Origin: an uncultured Peptococcaceae bacterium
GTDB lineage: Bacteria; Bacillota; Peptococcia; Peptococcales; Peptococcaceae
Assembly: GCA_902492275.1 (NCBI GenBank)
Contig: CABUKW010000013.1
Span: 1-36,040 of the forward strand
Direction: 5' to 3'
DNA: 36,040 nucleotides
Translations under genes and position numbers: made by a program
Shown here: positions 25,072 to 32,577 of the stretch, in pieces
Position numbering within the stretch: the first letter of the stretch is position 1
How the letters are laid out: each line of letters starts with the position of its first letter
The notes under the pieces: generated by a model
Told to the model about the DNA's origin: nothing
The model's input: only the letters and a program-made list of their open reading frames with translations
Databases searched by the model: none

Positions 25072-27135
25072 TCAATGATTTAAATCAAGAATCTGATATA
25101 CTGGCGCACCCTCGCACTGGGCTGGCATTCTCACACCAGCTAATACTGCCATAGTAGGCGCCACATCCACTTCCCGAATTACGCGATCCGTATAAAAATT
25201 TTGCTTTACACCCCGTCCGCCGATTACAAAAATCGGTGACTCTGAAGTATCTGCAGTTCCCATATAGGTGGATAAACTATCCCCATGCACGCGGTTAAAA
25301 CCTTCTGTCAACCAATATACAATATCGCCGATCGAACTATCTCCATCCTGTGTTTTCAAACCAAGCAGCGCCGCATCCTGCTGACGCAAGGCTACTGCAA
25401 CACAACGCTTTCCTTCATAACGATAATTATACAAGTCTGTAATAATCCGTTCTTCCAAATCATATTTATCTGCCGGGTCTACAATCCCATGTGGATTACG
25501 GCCCTTCAAATTAATATAGATATATAATCCCCGTGGAGCAACCGCCGTTGTTTTTTCCCAGTCGATTTCTCTTAACGGTTCTCCATTTTCATCTTTCTTC
25601 AAAACAGTGTAACCCATTTCCACCATTGCTTTTGCATTTACACCAAAGGGGTCGCCTAAAGCAGGAGGCATATCTTCTCTTGCGCTCACCAGTCCATGAT
25701 CAGAGGTCACAATAATTGTCCAACCTTCATCCAAGAGCGGCATAAACTCGCCAAGATAATTATCCGTCTGCACATAAGTGTATTCCATAACGGCTTGAAA
25801 TTCTTCTGGAATGCTCTTCTGAAATTCTTTTCTCTGAGTTGACCGTTCCCACATAACATGGCCCACACAGTCTACATTATGCAAATGGCTGAAGACCATT
25901 TCATAACCTTCCTGTTTGATTAAATAATTAATACAATCAGCCTGCCATTTTGCATAGAAATCCCACGACTGGGCGTCTACTTTAAACCAATCCTCTGGCA
26001 TGTGACTGCCTAACAGCGTAACGCCAGGAACAGGACCAACATGATCAAAAATATCTTTATACAAATGCTTTGGATGGAACAAATCTGGTGCATCCACTTT
26101 CATCGCACGCCCTACATAAACCAACACTTCACTTCCATCTGCAGCCAATTCCATTAAAATATGTGTCCGTGTAACTTCAACCCGTTCATTCTCTTTTAAA
26201 ACAGTATCAAAAATTGGCGGAACGAGCTTATTATCCGTAAGTACAACCAATGGCTGTTCAGCTTTTTTGTTTTTATAGATTTCTACCGTATCGTAAATAC
26301 CATTTTCATTTGGCACAATCAAACCAATACGACGTTCCAAGCCATTGCTTACAGGAATGGAAAATTCCTTAGCGCCTTCCGGCAACGCTTTTGCCCAATT
26401 TTTACAAGGCCTCAGTTGCACCTTCACTGAACGTTCCTTTGCAGTCATCTCGCATTTATAGGCGCCGTTCTTTTCACCTTCATGCTCAGACATCAAAATC
26501 GCCTTCAATGTGTTACTCTGAAAAGTATCCATAGCATTACTCATTTTCTTCTCGGCTTTTTCGTCAGCCAATTCCACACCAGAAATGATACATCCTGCAC
26601 CGCTACTATGGTCTTCTTCTTCCATCTGATATGAGGCCGATTCTTCAAATTCTTCTTTGGCCCATACAAATTTTTCATACTCCATTGACCCGTTTACAAA
26701 ATTGATATCACTAGGCGTCGTTCCTTCTACGACATGCAGATCGGGATTATCGGAGGTCGGTGGCCACGAAGAACCAGGCCAATGCCAAACCAGAGTTTTC
26801 TTTCCTGCCTCCACAAAAACGTTCCACAACTGTTCGGCCTTACAATTACGAGAATCTAACGAATATACTAACGTATCTAATTCTGTTGGATGTTGATTCC
26901 AGAAGTCAGTGATTCCATGGGTTCCAGGATACGCCCCTGTAGCTAGGGTTGTCCACATTGGCGGCGTAATGGTTGGAACTCCGCCTAACATTACCAAATC
27001 TTCTCTTGCAGAACCTCTGCTTAAAAGTTTTTGTAAATTGGGCATTTTTCCAGCATCTAAATATTTCTTGGTTAATCTGGGGTCCATACCATCTATACCT
27101 ACAACAATAATCTTACGGTTACTGTCACACATCAT
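25072..27135 (-). CDS. Alkaline-phosphatase-superfamily hydrolase, type I phosphodiesterase/NPP type (cassette 2)
   Basis: The 687-residue protein is the second of three paralogues. It keeps every active-site element: GIDGMDPRLTKK, PTITPPMWTTLATG (nucleophile Thr), HLHNVDCVGHVMW, VTSDHGL and NRVHGDSLST, as well as the lineage motifs HWPGSSWPPTSD and PAQCEGAPVYQIL. It looks closer to the cassette 1 enzyme (FWNQHPTELDTLVYSLDS against FWNPHPTKLDTLVYSFDS) than to that of cassette 3. Divergence is concentrated in the middle insertion (roughly residues 150-390), a plausible specificity region. There is no signal peptide, so it is inferred to be cytoplasmic. AGGAGG precedes a double ATG (27135 or 27132). 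It is first in a two-gene unit with the permease at 23513-24970. Substrate unknown. Confidence 0.88.
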   Translation of the reverse strand: MMCDSNRKIIVVGIDGMDPRLTKKYLDAGKMPNLQKLLSRGSAREDLVMLGGVPTITPPMWTTLATGAYPGTHGITDFWNQHPTELDTLVYSLDSRNCKAEQLWNVFVEAGKKTLVWHWPGSSWPPTSDNPDLHVVEGTTPSDINFVNGSMEYEKFVWAKEEFEESASYQMEEEDHSSGAGCIISGVELADEKAEKKMSNAMDTFQSNTLKAILMSEHEGEKNGAYKCEMTAKERSVKVQLRPCKNWAKALPEGAKEFSIPVSNGLERRIGLIVPNENGIYDTVEIYKNKKAEQPLVVLTDNKLVPPIFDTVLKENERVEVTRTHILMELAADGSEVLVYVGRAMKVDAPDLFHPKHLYKDIFDHVGPVPGVTLLGSHMPEDWFKVDAQSWDFYAKWQADCINYLIKQEGYEMVFSHLHNVDCVGHVMWERSTQRKEFQKSIPEEFQAVMEYTYVQTDNYLGEFMPLLDEGWTIIVTSDHGLVSAREDMPPALGDPFGVNAKAMVEMGYTVLKKDENGEPLREIDWEKTTAVAPRGLYIYINLKGRNPHGIVDPADKYDLEERIITDLYNYRYEGKRCVAVALRQQDAALLGLKTQDGDSSIGDIVYWLTEGFNRVHGDSLSTYMGTADTSESPIFVIGGRGVKQNFYTDRVIREVDVAPTMAVLAGVRMPAQCEGAPVYQILDLNH

Positions 27136-27710
27136 AATCTCCTCCTCAAATACTGCATTTCAACAAAATCGATTTTGTTCTTCTCTACATAAAATAGTCT
27201 ATCATTTTATTTATAATTTGCATAATTTCTATTTATTATTAGAAAGACTATCTTTTTAATAACAAAAATTCATAGTATTAAAAAACGAAAAACAAGTCGC
27301 TTCGACAAATCATCTTTAAAATTTATAAAAAATTTTCAGAATCTATTTTGGACTGAAAGCTGCAGAATTATAGAGTTTTCAAATACTTCTTCAAAGCAAA
27401 ACAATTTTACAAAAATTAACAATTTTCTAAAAAGGATTGTCAATTCCTTGCTGAAAGTAGTCTTTTCCGATTAGGATATTGAACTATAAAGAAAAGGGAA
27501 ATCACCAAAACCTTCTATTGGCTCCAATTCATCTGCCAAAGGCGCCAATCTATCTGTCATGCAGACGAAAGTGTGAATTTGCTGTTTCTGTTTCGGGCAA
27601 AACAAAACGGCGACTGCAATAGGCTGCTTGCAGAGCTTTATCCATGTGTTCCTGCTTCTCTTTTTCTGGACGATTCTAAATTTCAGAATACTTAAGGAAT
27701 GGTGAAAATT
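27136..27710. other. 575-bp gap upstream of hydrolase 2, with leader palindrome and a possible gene remnant
   Basis: The first 300 bases or so are very AT-rich and presumably hold the hydrolase promoter, though I cannot place good boxes. An 18-bp perfect palindrome lies at 27162-27179. From about 27471 to 27700 composition rises, and the minus strand shows about 78 codons open without a plausible start, reading ...QQIHTFVCMTDRLAPLADE... and then EPIEGFGDFPFLYSSIS before the stop. A second minus frame over 27560-27690 also looks protein-like. This may be a decayed gene or chance; it is not called as a CDS. Confidence 0.35.
27162..27179. promoter_or_regulatory. 18-bp perfect palindrome in the leader of hydrolase 2
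   Basis: AACAAAATCGATTTTGTT equals its own reverse complement and lies 27 bp upstream of the hydrolase start codon. It has no loop, so it fits a dimer-binding operator better than an RNA hairpin. No function is proven. Confidence 0.5.
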
Positions 27711-27983
27711 ATGTCAAACCATCAGACAACCGATAGCCATAACACGCTTTTTCATTGGGAATACCGCTCAATCCCGGAAACCTGTTCTCATCCTGATTGC
27801 GGCGTCTATACTTCCTATGGAATTCAGGCCTATCAGCACTGCGATGAACACTGTCAGCTTATTTCTGCTGTTCACGATATTTCAACCAAGCAGCAATTTG
27901 TAGAACAATTAGCAATTTTGTTTACCAGACAGCAGTTGTCCCCACTGCATTTATTCGATGTTATTAATGATTTTCTGCCTTAG
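27711..27983 (+). CDS. DUF6514-like small protein
   Basis: The 90-residue acidic soluble protein resembles the small DUF6514 proteins of clostridia: a central SYGIQAYQ strand, then VHDISTKQQFVEQLAILF and the C-terminal LSPLHLFDVINDFL. These proteins have no known function. The ATG at 27711 was chosen because GGTGA lies 6 bp upstream; a start four codons earlier is less well placed. Two His/Cys-containing segments (CSHPDCGVY and QHCDEHC) might bind a metal, which I have not seen as a feature of the family. It is a single gene followed by a hairpin at 28104-28138. Confidence 0.7.
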   Translation: MSNHQTTDSHNTLFHWEYRSIPETCSHPDCGVYTSYGIQAYQHCDEHCQLISAVHDISTKQQFVEQLAILFTRQQLSPLHLFDVINDFLP

Positions 27984-28103
27984 GCATAATGCTTAACCTG
28001 ATTCATCAAGCATAGCAAGTCATCTGGCCGTTTTGACGATGCTCCATTATCTGTCGGTTATTTACAAACAGCCCTGTCGGTGCCGCAATAAAAAAGGACA
28101 GCC

Positions 28104-28138
28104 CTTTTAGTTTCAACCGTCCAGTTGAAACTAAAAAG
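28104..28138. terminator. Hairpin between the DUF6514-like gene and the mutY fusion gene
   Basis: TTTTAGTTTCAAC (28105-28117) and GTTGAAACTAAAA (28124-28136) pair perfectly over 13 bp around a 6-base loop. The outer part is A/T-rich, so the T-tract is partly built into the stem. It lies between convergent genes and probably ends both transcripts. Confidence 0.65.
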
Positions 28139-28211
28139 CTATCCTCCATGCTTCTTATGAAAATCGTAAACATATTTTTTTGGCATTTCATTGCAGAACA
28201 GAGCGCCAACA

Positions 28212-29816
28212 TCATGAAGCCCAAAACAGTTTAAATGCCGTAGGCAACGCAATGTCCTGCTCCATAGCGGTCTGATCGGCCCAGAAAAAGGGTGCGCTCT
28301 GATGGCCGCATTGCAGATAATAGCAGGTCATGTGCCACTCTACATGGGTAAAGATATGCTTGCCCGTTTCCATTCGTTCTATGGCCAACGGCTGTACCTC
28401 CCAAGCAGCGGCCTGGTCTAACGCCTGCTGCGCTGTTAAACGTCCTTCTGTATTGGGAAACTGCCACAGCTTGGCCAAAAGGCCGGTATTGGGCCGCTTC
28501 TGTACAGCCACCGTATCGCCGCAGCGCAACACAAAGACCGTTTTTTCTTCGATGCGCCGTTTCTTTTTGGCTTCCTTTTGGGGCAGCAGCCCCCAGCTCT
28601 GGTTAGTACAGGCCAAGCACCAAGGCTGTAACGGACAGCGACTGCACTTTGGCGCGCCGTTGGGCACACAGACGGTAGCGCCCAATTCCATCAGGCTTTG
28701 ATTGAAGGTATAGGCCCCTTCCCCATGGGGATATACGGCAGCCAAATTGGCCGTTATCTCTTTTTTCACCGCTGGCACCAATACATTGGCAAAATTTTCA
28801 GTAAACCGGCTGATTACCCGCAGCACATTGCCGTCCACCGCCGGCGCGGGCGCATCAAAGCAGATGGCGGCAATGGCGCCGGCGGTATAATCTCCGATGC
28901 CAGGCAAGGCCCGTATGGCTTCATAGTCAGCCGGAAAAACGCCGCCATGCTGCTCCATAATCATCTGCGCCGCCTTTTGCAGATTGCGCACTCGCGAATA
29001 ATAGCCCAGCCCTTCCCACAGCTTCAGCAGCACATCCTCCGACGCGGCGGCCAGGGCGGCAATATCAGGCAGTTGCTGTAAAAAGCGCCGATAATAGCCC
29101 TTTACCGCCTCCACTCTGGTTTGCTGCAGCATAATTTCCGACAGCCAGATGTGGTAAGGCTCTTTATCCTCCCGCCAGGGCAACTGACGGGCATTTTGGG
29201 CATACCAAGGCAACAGCACCTCCGGCAAGCGAGCGTAGCGCTGCTGTTTTTCTGCCATCAACCACCCGATACGTTTTATGATTTTTTCATAGACAGGAAT
29301 CATGTGGGGCTCGCTGCACTGCCGCTGCCAATCCTTGAGACTGACCCAGCAAACCTGACTGTTTTCATCGGGCTTGACGGTCAAAGGCTGCTTGTCCGAA
29401 GCGATAAAGCCATAAGCCACGTTATAATGTACATGGGCGGCCACCGGCTTTCCCTTTTTGTGGTGCGCTTTTACTGGCAGCAGATCCAAGGACAAAATGG
29501 CACTGGTTACGGCAGTCAGTTGTGAAATGCCTGTTTCCTCCCGAGCTTCCTCCGCCGCCTTCTGCAGCAGGTTTTTCGCGCCGTCAGCATGACCGCCAGT
29601 CCAGGCCAGCGACTGATAAATATTGTGATAGACCATCAGCATGGCATCCAGAGAGGGGTTAAGGATGATTGACGAAACGGTGATATGGCCCTGCTCCGGC
29701 CGTTGCAGCAACGTATCACCCATGCTGTCCCACTGCCGCAAAATTTCGGCCTTGCTGACGGCCTCGGCCTCCTCCTGGGGCTGATAAGCTCCAATTTGTT
29801 CCTGTAATGTTTGCAC
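28212..29816 (-). CDS. mutY: NUDIX-MutY-NUDIX fusion: A/G-specific adenine DNA glycosylase with an extra N-terminal NUDIX domain
   Basis: In this 534-residue protein, residues 205-420 or so form MutY, which removes adenine mispaired with 8-oxoguanine: catalytic Glu in LSEIMLQQTRVEAV, the helix-hairpin-helix LPGIGDYTAGAI, the catalytic Asp in APAVDGNVLRV, and a 4Fe-4S set C-x7-C-x2-C-x5-C (CVPNGAPKCSRC, then PLQPWC). The C-terminal 110 residues are the usual MutT-like recognition domain. Unusually, residues 1-200 are a complete NUDIX hydrolase-like domain with the box GHADGAKNLLQKAAEEAREE (then TGI); one Glu and the Arg of the consensus are replaced, but the EE..EE metal-binding core remains. 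The start is GTG after GCGGGGGA, 15 bp beyond the stop of the LysR gene at 29832, so the two are probably co-transcribed. Confidence 0.9.
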   Translation of the reverse strand: MQTLQEQIGAYQPQEEAEAVSKAEILRQWDSMGDTLLQRPEQGHITVSSIILNPSLDAMLMVYHNIYQSLAWTGGHADGAKNLLQKAAEEAREETGISQLTAVTSAILSLDLLPVKAHHKKGKPVAAHVHYNVAYGFIASDKQPLTVKPDENSQVCWVSLKDWQRQCSEPHMIPVYEKIIKRIGWLMAEKQQRYARLPEVLLPWYAQNARQLPWREDKEPYHIWLSEIMLQQTRVEAVKGYYRRFLQQLPDIAALAAASEDVLLKLWEGLGYYSRVRNLQKAAQMIMEQHGGVFPADYEAIRALPGIGDYTAGAIAAICFDAPAPAVDGNVLRVISRFTENFANVLVPAVKKEITANLAAVYPHGEGAYTFNQSLMELGATVCVPNGAPKCSRCPLQPWCLACTNQSWGLLPQKEAKKKRRIEEKTVFVLRCGDTVAVQKRPNTGLLAKLWQFPNTEGRLTAQQALDQAAAWEVQPLAIERMETGKHIFTHVEWHMTCYYLQCGHQSAPFFWADQTAMEQDIALPTAFKLFWAS

Positions 29817-29831
29817 GCTGCTTCCCCCGCT

Positions 29832-30761
29832 CTATTTTCTTAATATTTGTTCCGGTTTATTTTGAGCCAGTATATGAATGGTTTCTTCCATTAAATTCAT
29901 AAAAATGCGGTCAATGCGACTCAATTTATACTTTTTACTATAAATATATCCTACCTCGATTTCCAATTTGCAATCAGAAATAGGAATAGCGCGAATCCAG
30001 TCATTTTGCAGATAAATATCATCTTGCGACATAAATTCAGGAAAGAAGGCTACATAATCGTCCTGGGCAATCATTTTTTTCAACAATTCCAAATCGTCGG
30101 TGCGCAATGTAATATTGGGGATTCGGTTTTTGCCCAGCACAGCCGTCCATACTGCGTTATCCTTCTGAAACTCCTCCCGATAGGCAATATAAGGCTCCCG
30201 CAATACCTCATCCAGCGCAATGCTCTCCGCATCCCAAAAGGGCGAGGAAGGCCCCACATAAAGCAAATACCGGTCGCTGAACAGCGGCACATATTCCAAA
30301 TCGCTGTTCAATAATTCATCAGAATGAATGATAACGCCCAAATTATCAATACCGGTAGATACATTACGGATAATCTGGGAGCTTTCCGCTGTAGTGGCAT
30401 CCAACGTAAAGGGCTGACCATTTTCTTTTAGCTTTAAAATAATCTTCGGTACAATATGATTATAAAACACTACAATAGAGGCCAGCTTTACCACGCCTTT
30501 ATTTTCATAGGCGCTGACCTCCTGAATCATTTCTTCGATGGTGTCAAAAATAATTTCCGTTTTCTCCAGCACAACCAACCCAGCCTCTGTCGGCGATACG
30601 CCGCGGCTAGTACGGCGCAGCAACGTAACGCCCAGTTCCTTTTCCAGTTTGGTAATGCTGGCGCTGAAAGAGGGCTGGGAAATAAAATTCTCTTCCGCTG
30701 CCACCGAAATGGATTTATATTTCACAGCTTCCGATAAATAATGCAGTTGTTCCAGCTTCAT
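29832..30761 (-). CDS. LysR-type transcriptional regulator of cassette 3
   Basis: The 309-residue protein has a LysR HTH (MKLEQLHYLSEAVKYKSI, then SVAAEENFISQPSFSASIT) and a ligand-binding domain. The ATG at 30761 was chosen for GAGGAGGAG 7 bp upstream; the longer frame starts inside that leader. It is divergent from the permease-hydrolase operon at 31104-34623, the classic LysR layout, and so is its likely regulator. Downstream, the mutY fusion gene begins 15 bp after its stop, an odd partner that is probably only a read-through neighbour. Confidence 0.9.
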   Translation of the reverse strand: MKLEQLHYLSEAVKYKSISVAAEENFISQPSFSASITKLEKELGVTLLRRTSRGVSPTEAGLVVLEKTEIIFDTIEEMIQEVSAYENKGVVKLASIVVFYNHIVPKIILKLKENGQPFTLDATTAESSQIIRNVSTGIDNLGVIIHSDELLNSDLEYVPLFSDRYLLYVGPSSPFWDAESIALDEVLREPYIAYREEFQKDNAVWTAVLGKNRIPNITLRTDDLELLKKMIAQDDYVAFFPEFMSQDDIYLQNDWIRAIPISDCKLEIEVGYIYSKKYKLSRIDRIFMNLMEETIHILAQNKPEQILRK

Positions 30762-31103
30762 AGCAGAGCTCCTCCTCTCTGTCATATATCTTATTTATGC
30801 TCTTTGTATAAACTAACGCAAACCTGCGTCAATATGATTACTATTAATAATATAACATAGTATACACATTTATTATAGCGGCTTTTTTTCATTTTTTGCG
30901 AAAATATTTTTCAAAAACCGCCTCTTGCGAAAAGTTTTTTCGATATCTCATATCGGCAAACCTTTCTTCAAAAATAAATTCAAATTATGTATACTATAAA
31001 CAAGCTAACGGAGTTCCGGAATCCACGGCAAACAAATCCATAAAATAAAGTTCTTAATTGTAAAAAGACTTTACCAAAAACAATTTAGGATGGTGAAAAT
31101 TCC
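30762..31103. promoter_or_regulatory. Divergent control region of cassette 3
   Basis: This 342-bp gap has no gene. The inverted repeat CGATAT-CTC-ATATCG lies at 30941-30955 and is the best LysR operator candidate. On the plus strand TATACT (30990-30995) is a likely -10 for the permease, with a weak -35 near 30966-30972. The repeat would then be centred near -54. A long untranslated leader of about 100 bp follows. Several A/T tracts (30840-30910) may hold the LysR promoter on the minus strand. Confidence 0.5.
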
Positions 31104-32489
31104 GTGTCTGACTCTCAAACAATAGATAAAAACACGCTTATTAAATGGGCTGTGGTATTTATTGCAGCGGCAGCAATCTGGTTTATCCCCTGCAATGAAA
31201 TCTACTCCCCTGAAGTAAAAAAATTCTTATTTGTAACCGCTTTGGGTATTTTATTAGTTGCTTTTGAACTGATTGATTTAATGGCTGTTTCTATGATGTT
31301 CCCCATCGGCTATATTCTGTTCGGTCTGGCTCCGATGGATTCGGCCTACGGTGCTTGGCTGGGCACTACGCCTATGGTAGTTATCGGCGGCTATATGATT
31401 GCCAACGTCATGGATCGGATTGGGTTACTGAAACGAATCGCCTACAAATGTATCTTATTAGTAGGCGGCAGCTATTATGGTCTGCTCTACGGCGTATTAA
31501 TCGCCGGCTGTATTCTAAACACCGCCACCGGCGGCAATGCCTGGGTTATCATGGCAGCCTTCACCTTTGGTCTGTGCAAAACCTTCGATTTAGGCAAAAC
31601 CATGGACTCGGCCCTCATCATGTTTGTGGGCGCTTTATCGGCCGGCGCATCCTGTGTATTCATCTATACGCCATACTTTTTGTCCATTCTATTCAACTCG
31701 GCAAAATTGGCCGGTGCGCCTTATGCGCCAACTTGGATTCAATATTTCACCCAGATGGCTCCTTATGTGTTGTTCATTCTAGTTTTGGTTTTCTTATTAC
31801 CTAAAATCTATAAACCGACAAAAAAATTACCGGGCAAAGAATTCTATCAGGCCGAATACGCCAAACTGGGCAAAATGACCTTCGATGAGAAAAAAGGCAC
31901 CGCCTTCATGATTTTGTTAATCGTATTTATGCTGACCGGTTCCATTCATCACATGGAATTAGACTGGGCCTTCATCCTAATTCCATGGCTCATGTTCATC
32001 CCTGGCGTCAAGGTTGCCAGTGCTGATGATGTAAAGAATGTAGACTTCAGCATGGTGTTCTTCTGCGTAGCCTGCTTATCCATCGGTAACGTATCCAACT
32101 ATCTGGGCATTGGCACCATGGTAGCAAACCTGTTAATTCCAGTTTTGCAGCCGCTGTCCTCCACCGTTGTGGTTGGCGCTATTTACGTCATCGGCGTACT
32201 GCTCAATTTCTTATTAACACCATTTGCTATCTTGGGCGGTTTCAGCGAACCGATCGCGCAGGTTGCCGCTGGCTTGGGCATCAATCCGGTAGGCGCACTG
32301 TACAGCTTGTACGTAGGCTGCGATCAGATATTCCTGCCTTACGAATACTTGAGTTACTTAATCTTCTACGCCTTCGGCTTAATGAAGATGACCGACTTTA
32401 TCAAGCTGGCCGCTACCAAAACCCTCTTAGCCACCGTGGTTGTCTTCTTCGTGATGATTCCTTGGTGGGGATTCCTAGGGCTGTTATAA
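31104..32489 (+). CDS. DASS/ion-transporter-superfamily permease of cassette 3 (different type from cassettes 1 and 2)
   Basis: The 461-residue membrane protein has about 11-12 hydrophobic segments. It resembles SLC13/DASS anion symporters in overall layout: NTATGGNAWVIMAAF in the first half and FLLTPFAILGGFSEPIAQV in the second stand at the positions of the two substrate-binding hairpins. It does not share the blocks that unite the permeases at 1-1083 and 23513-24970, so it is a separate branch. The start is GTG at 31104 after TAGGATGGTG. It is followed 88 bp later by the hydrolase at 32578-34623 on the same strand, with no terminator between. Inferred role: import of the hydrolase substrate, or exchange of substrate for product. 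Confidence 0.87.
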   Translation: MSDSQTIDKNTLIKWAVVFIAAAAIWFIPCNEIYSPEVKKFLFVTALGILLVAFELIDLMAVSMMFPIGYILFGLAPMDSAYGAWLGTTPMVVIGGYMIANVMDRIGLLKRIAYKCILLVGGSYYGLLYGVLIAGCILNTATGGNAWVIMAAFTFGLCKTFDLGKTMDSALIMFVGALSAGASCVFIYTPYFLSILFNSAKLAGAPYAPTWIQYFTQMAPYVLFILVLVFLLPKIYKPTKKLPGKEFYQAEYAKLGKMTFDEKKGTAFMILLIVFMLTGSIHHMELDWAFILIPWLMFIPGVKVASADDVKNVDFSMVFFCVACLSIGNVSNYLGIGTMVANLLIPVLQPLSSTVVVGAIYVIGVLLNFLLTPFAILGGFSEPIAQVAAGLGINPVGALYSLYVGCDQIFLPYEYLSYLIFYAFGLMKMTDFIKLAATKTLLATVVVFFVMIPWWGFLGLL

Positions 32490-32577
32490 AGCTAAAGATG
32501 AATTGTCCTTGACAAAAACCTGGCTAGTCAATAACTTATCATATAATTAAAAACTATAAAAAGGAGTGCAGTAAGTT

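Noticed and set aside
27240..27470. Very AT-rich stretch as a possible replication or integration site
   Set aside because: No DnaA-box cluster, att-like repeat or integrase gene nearby; low complexity is enough to explain it.
28006..28224. 72-residue minus-strand frame (MGFMMLALCSAMKCQKN...)
   Set aside because: It overlaps the end of the mutY fusion gene and runs through the terminator hairpin at 28104-28138; no good ribosome-binding site.
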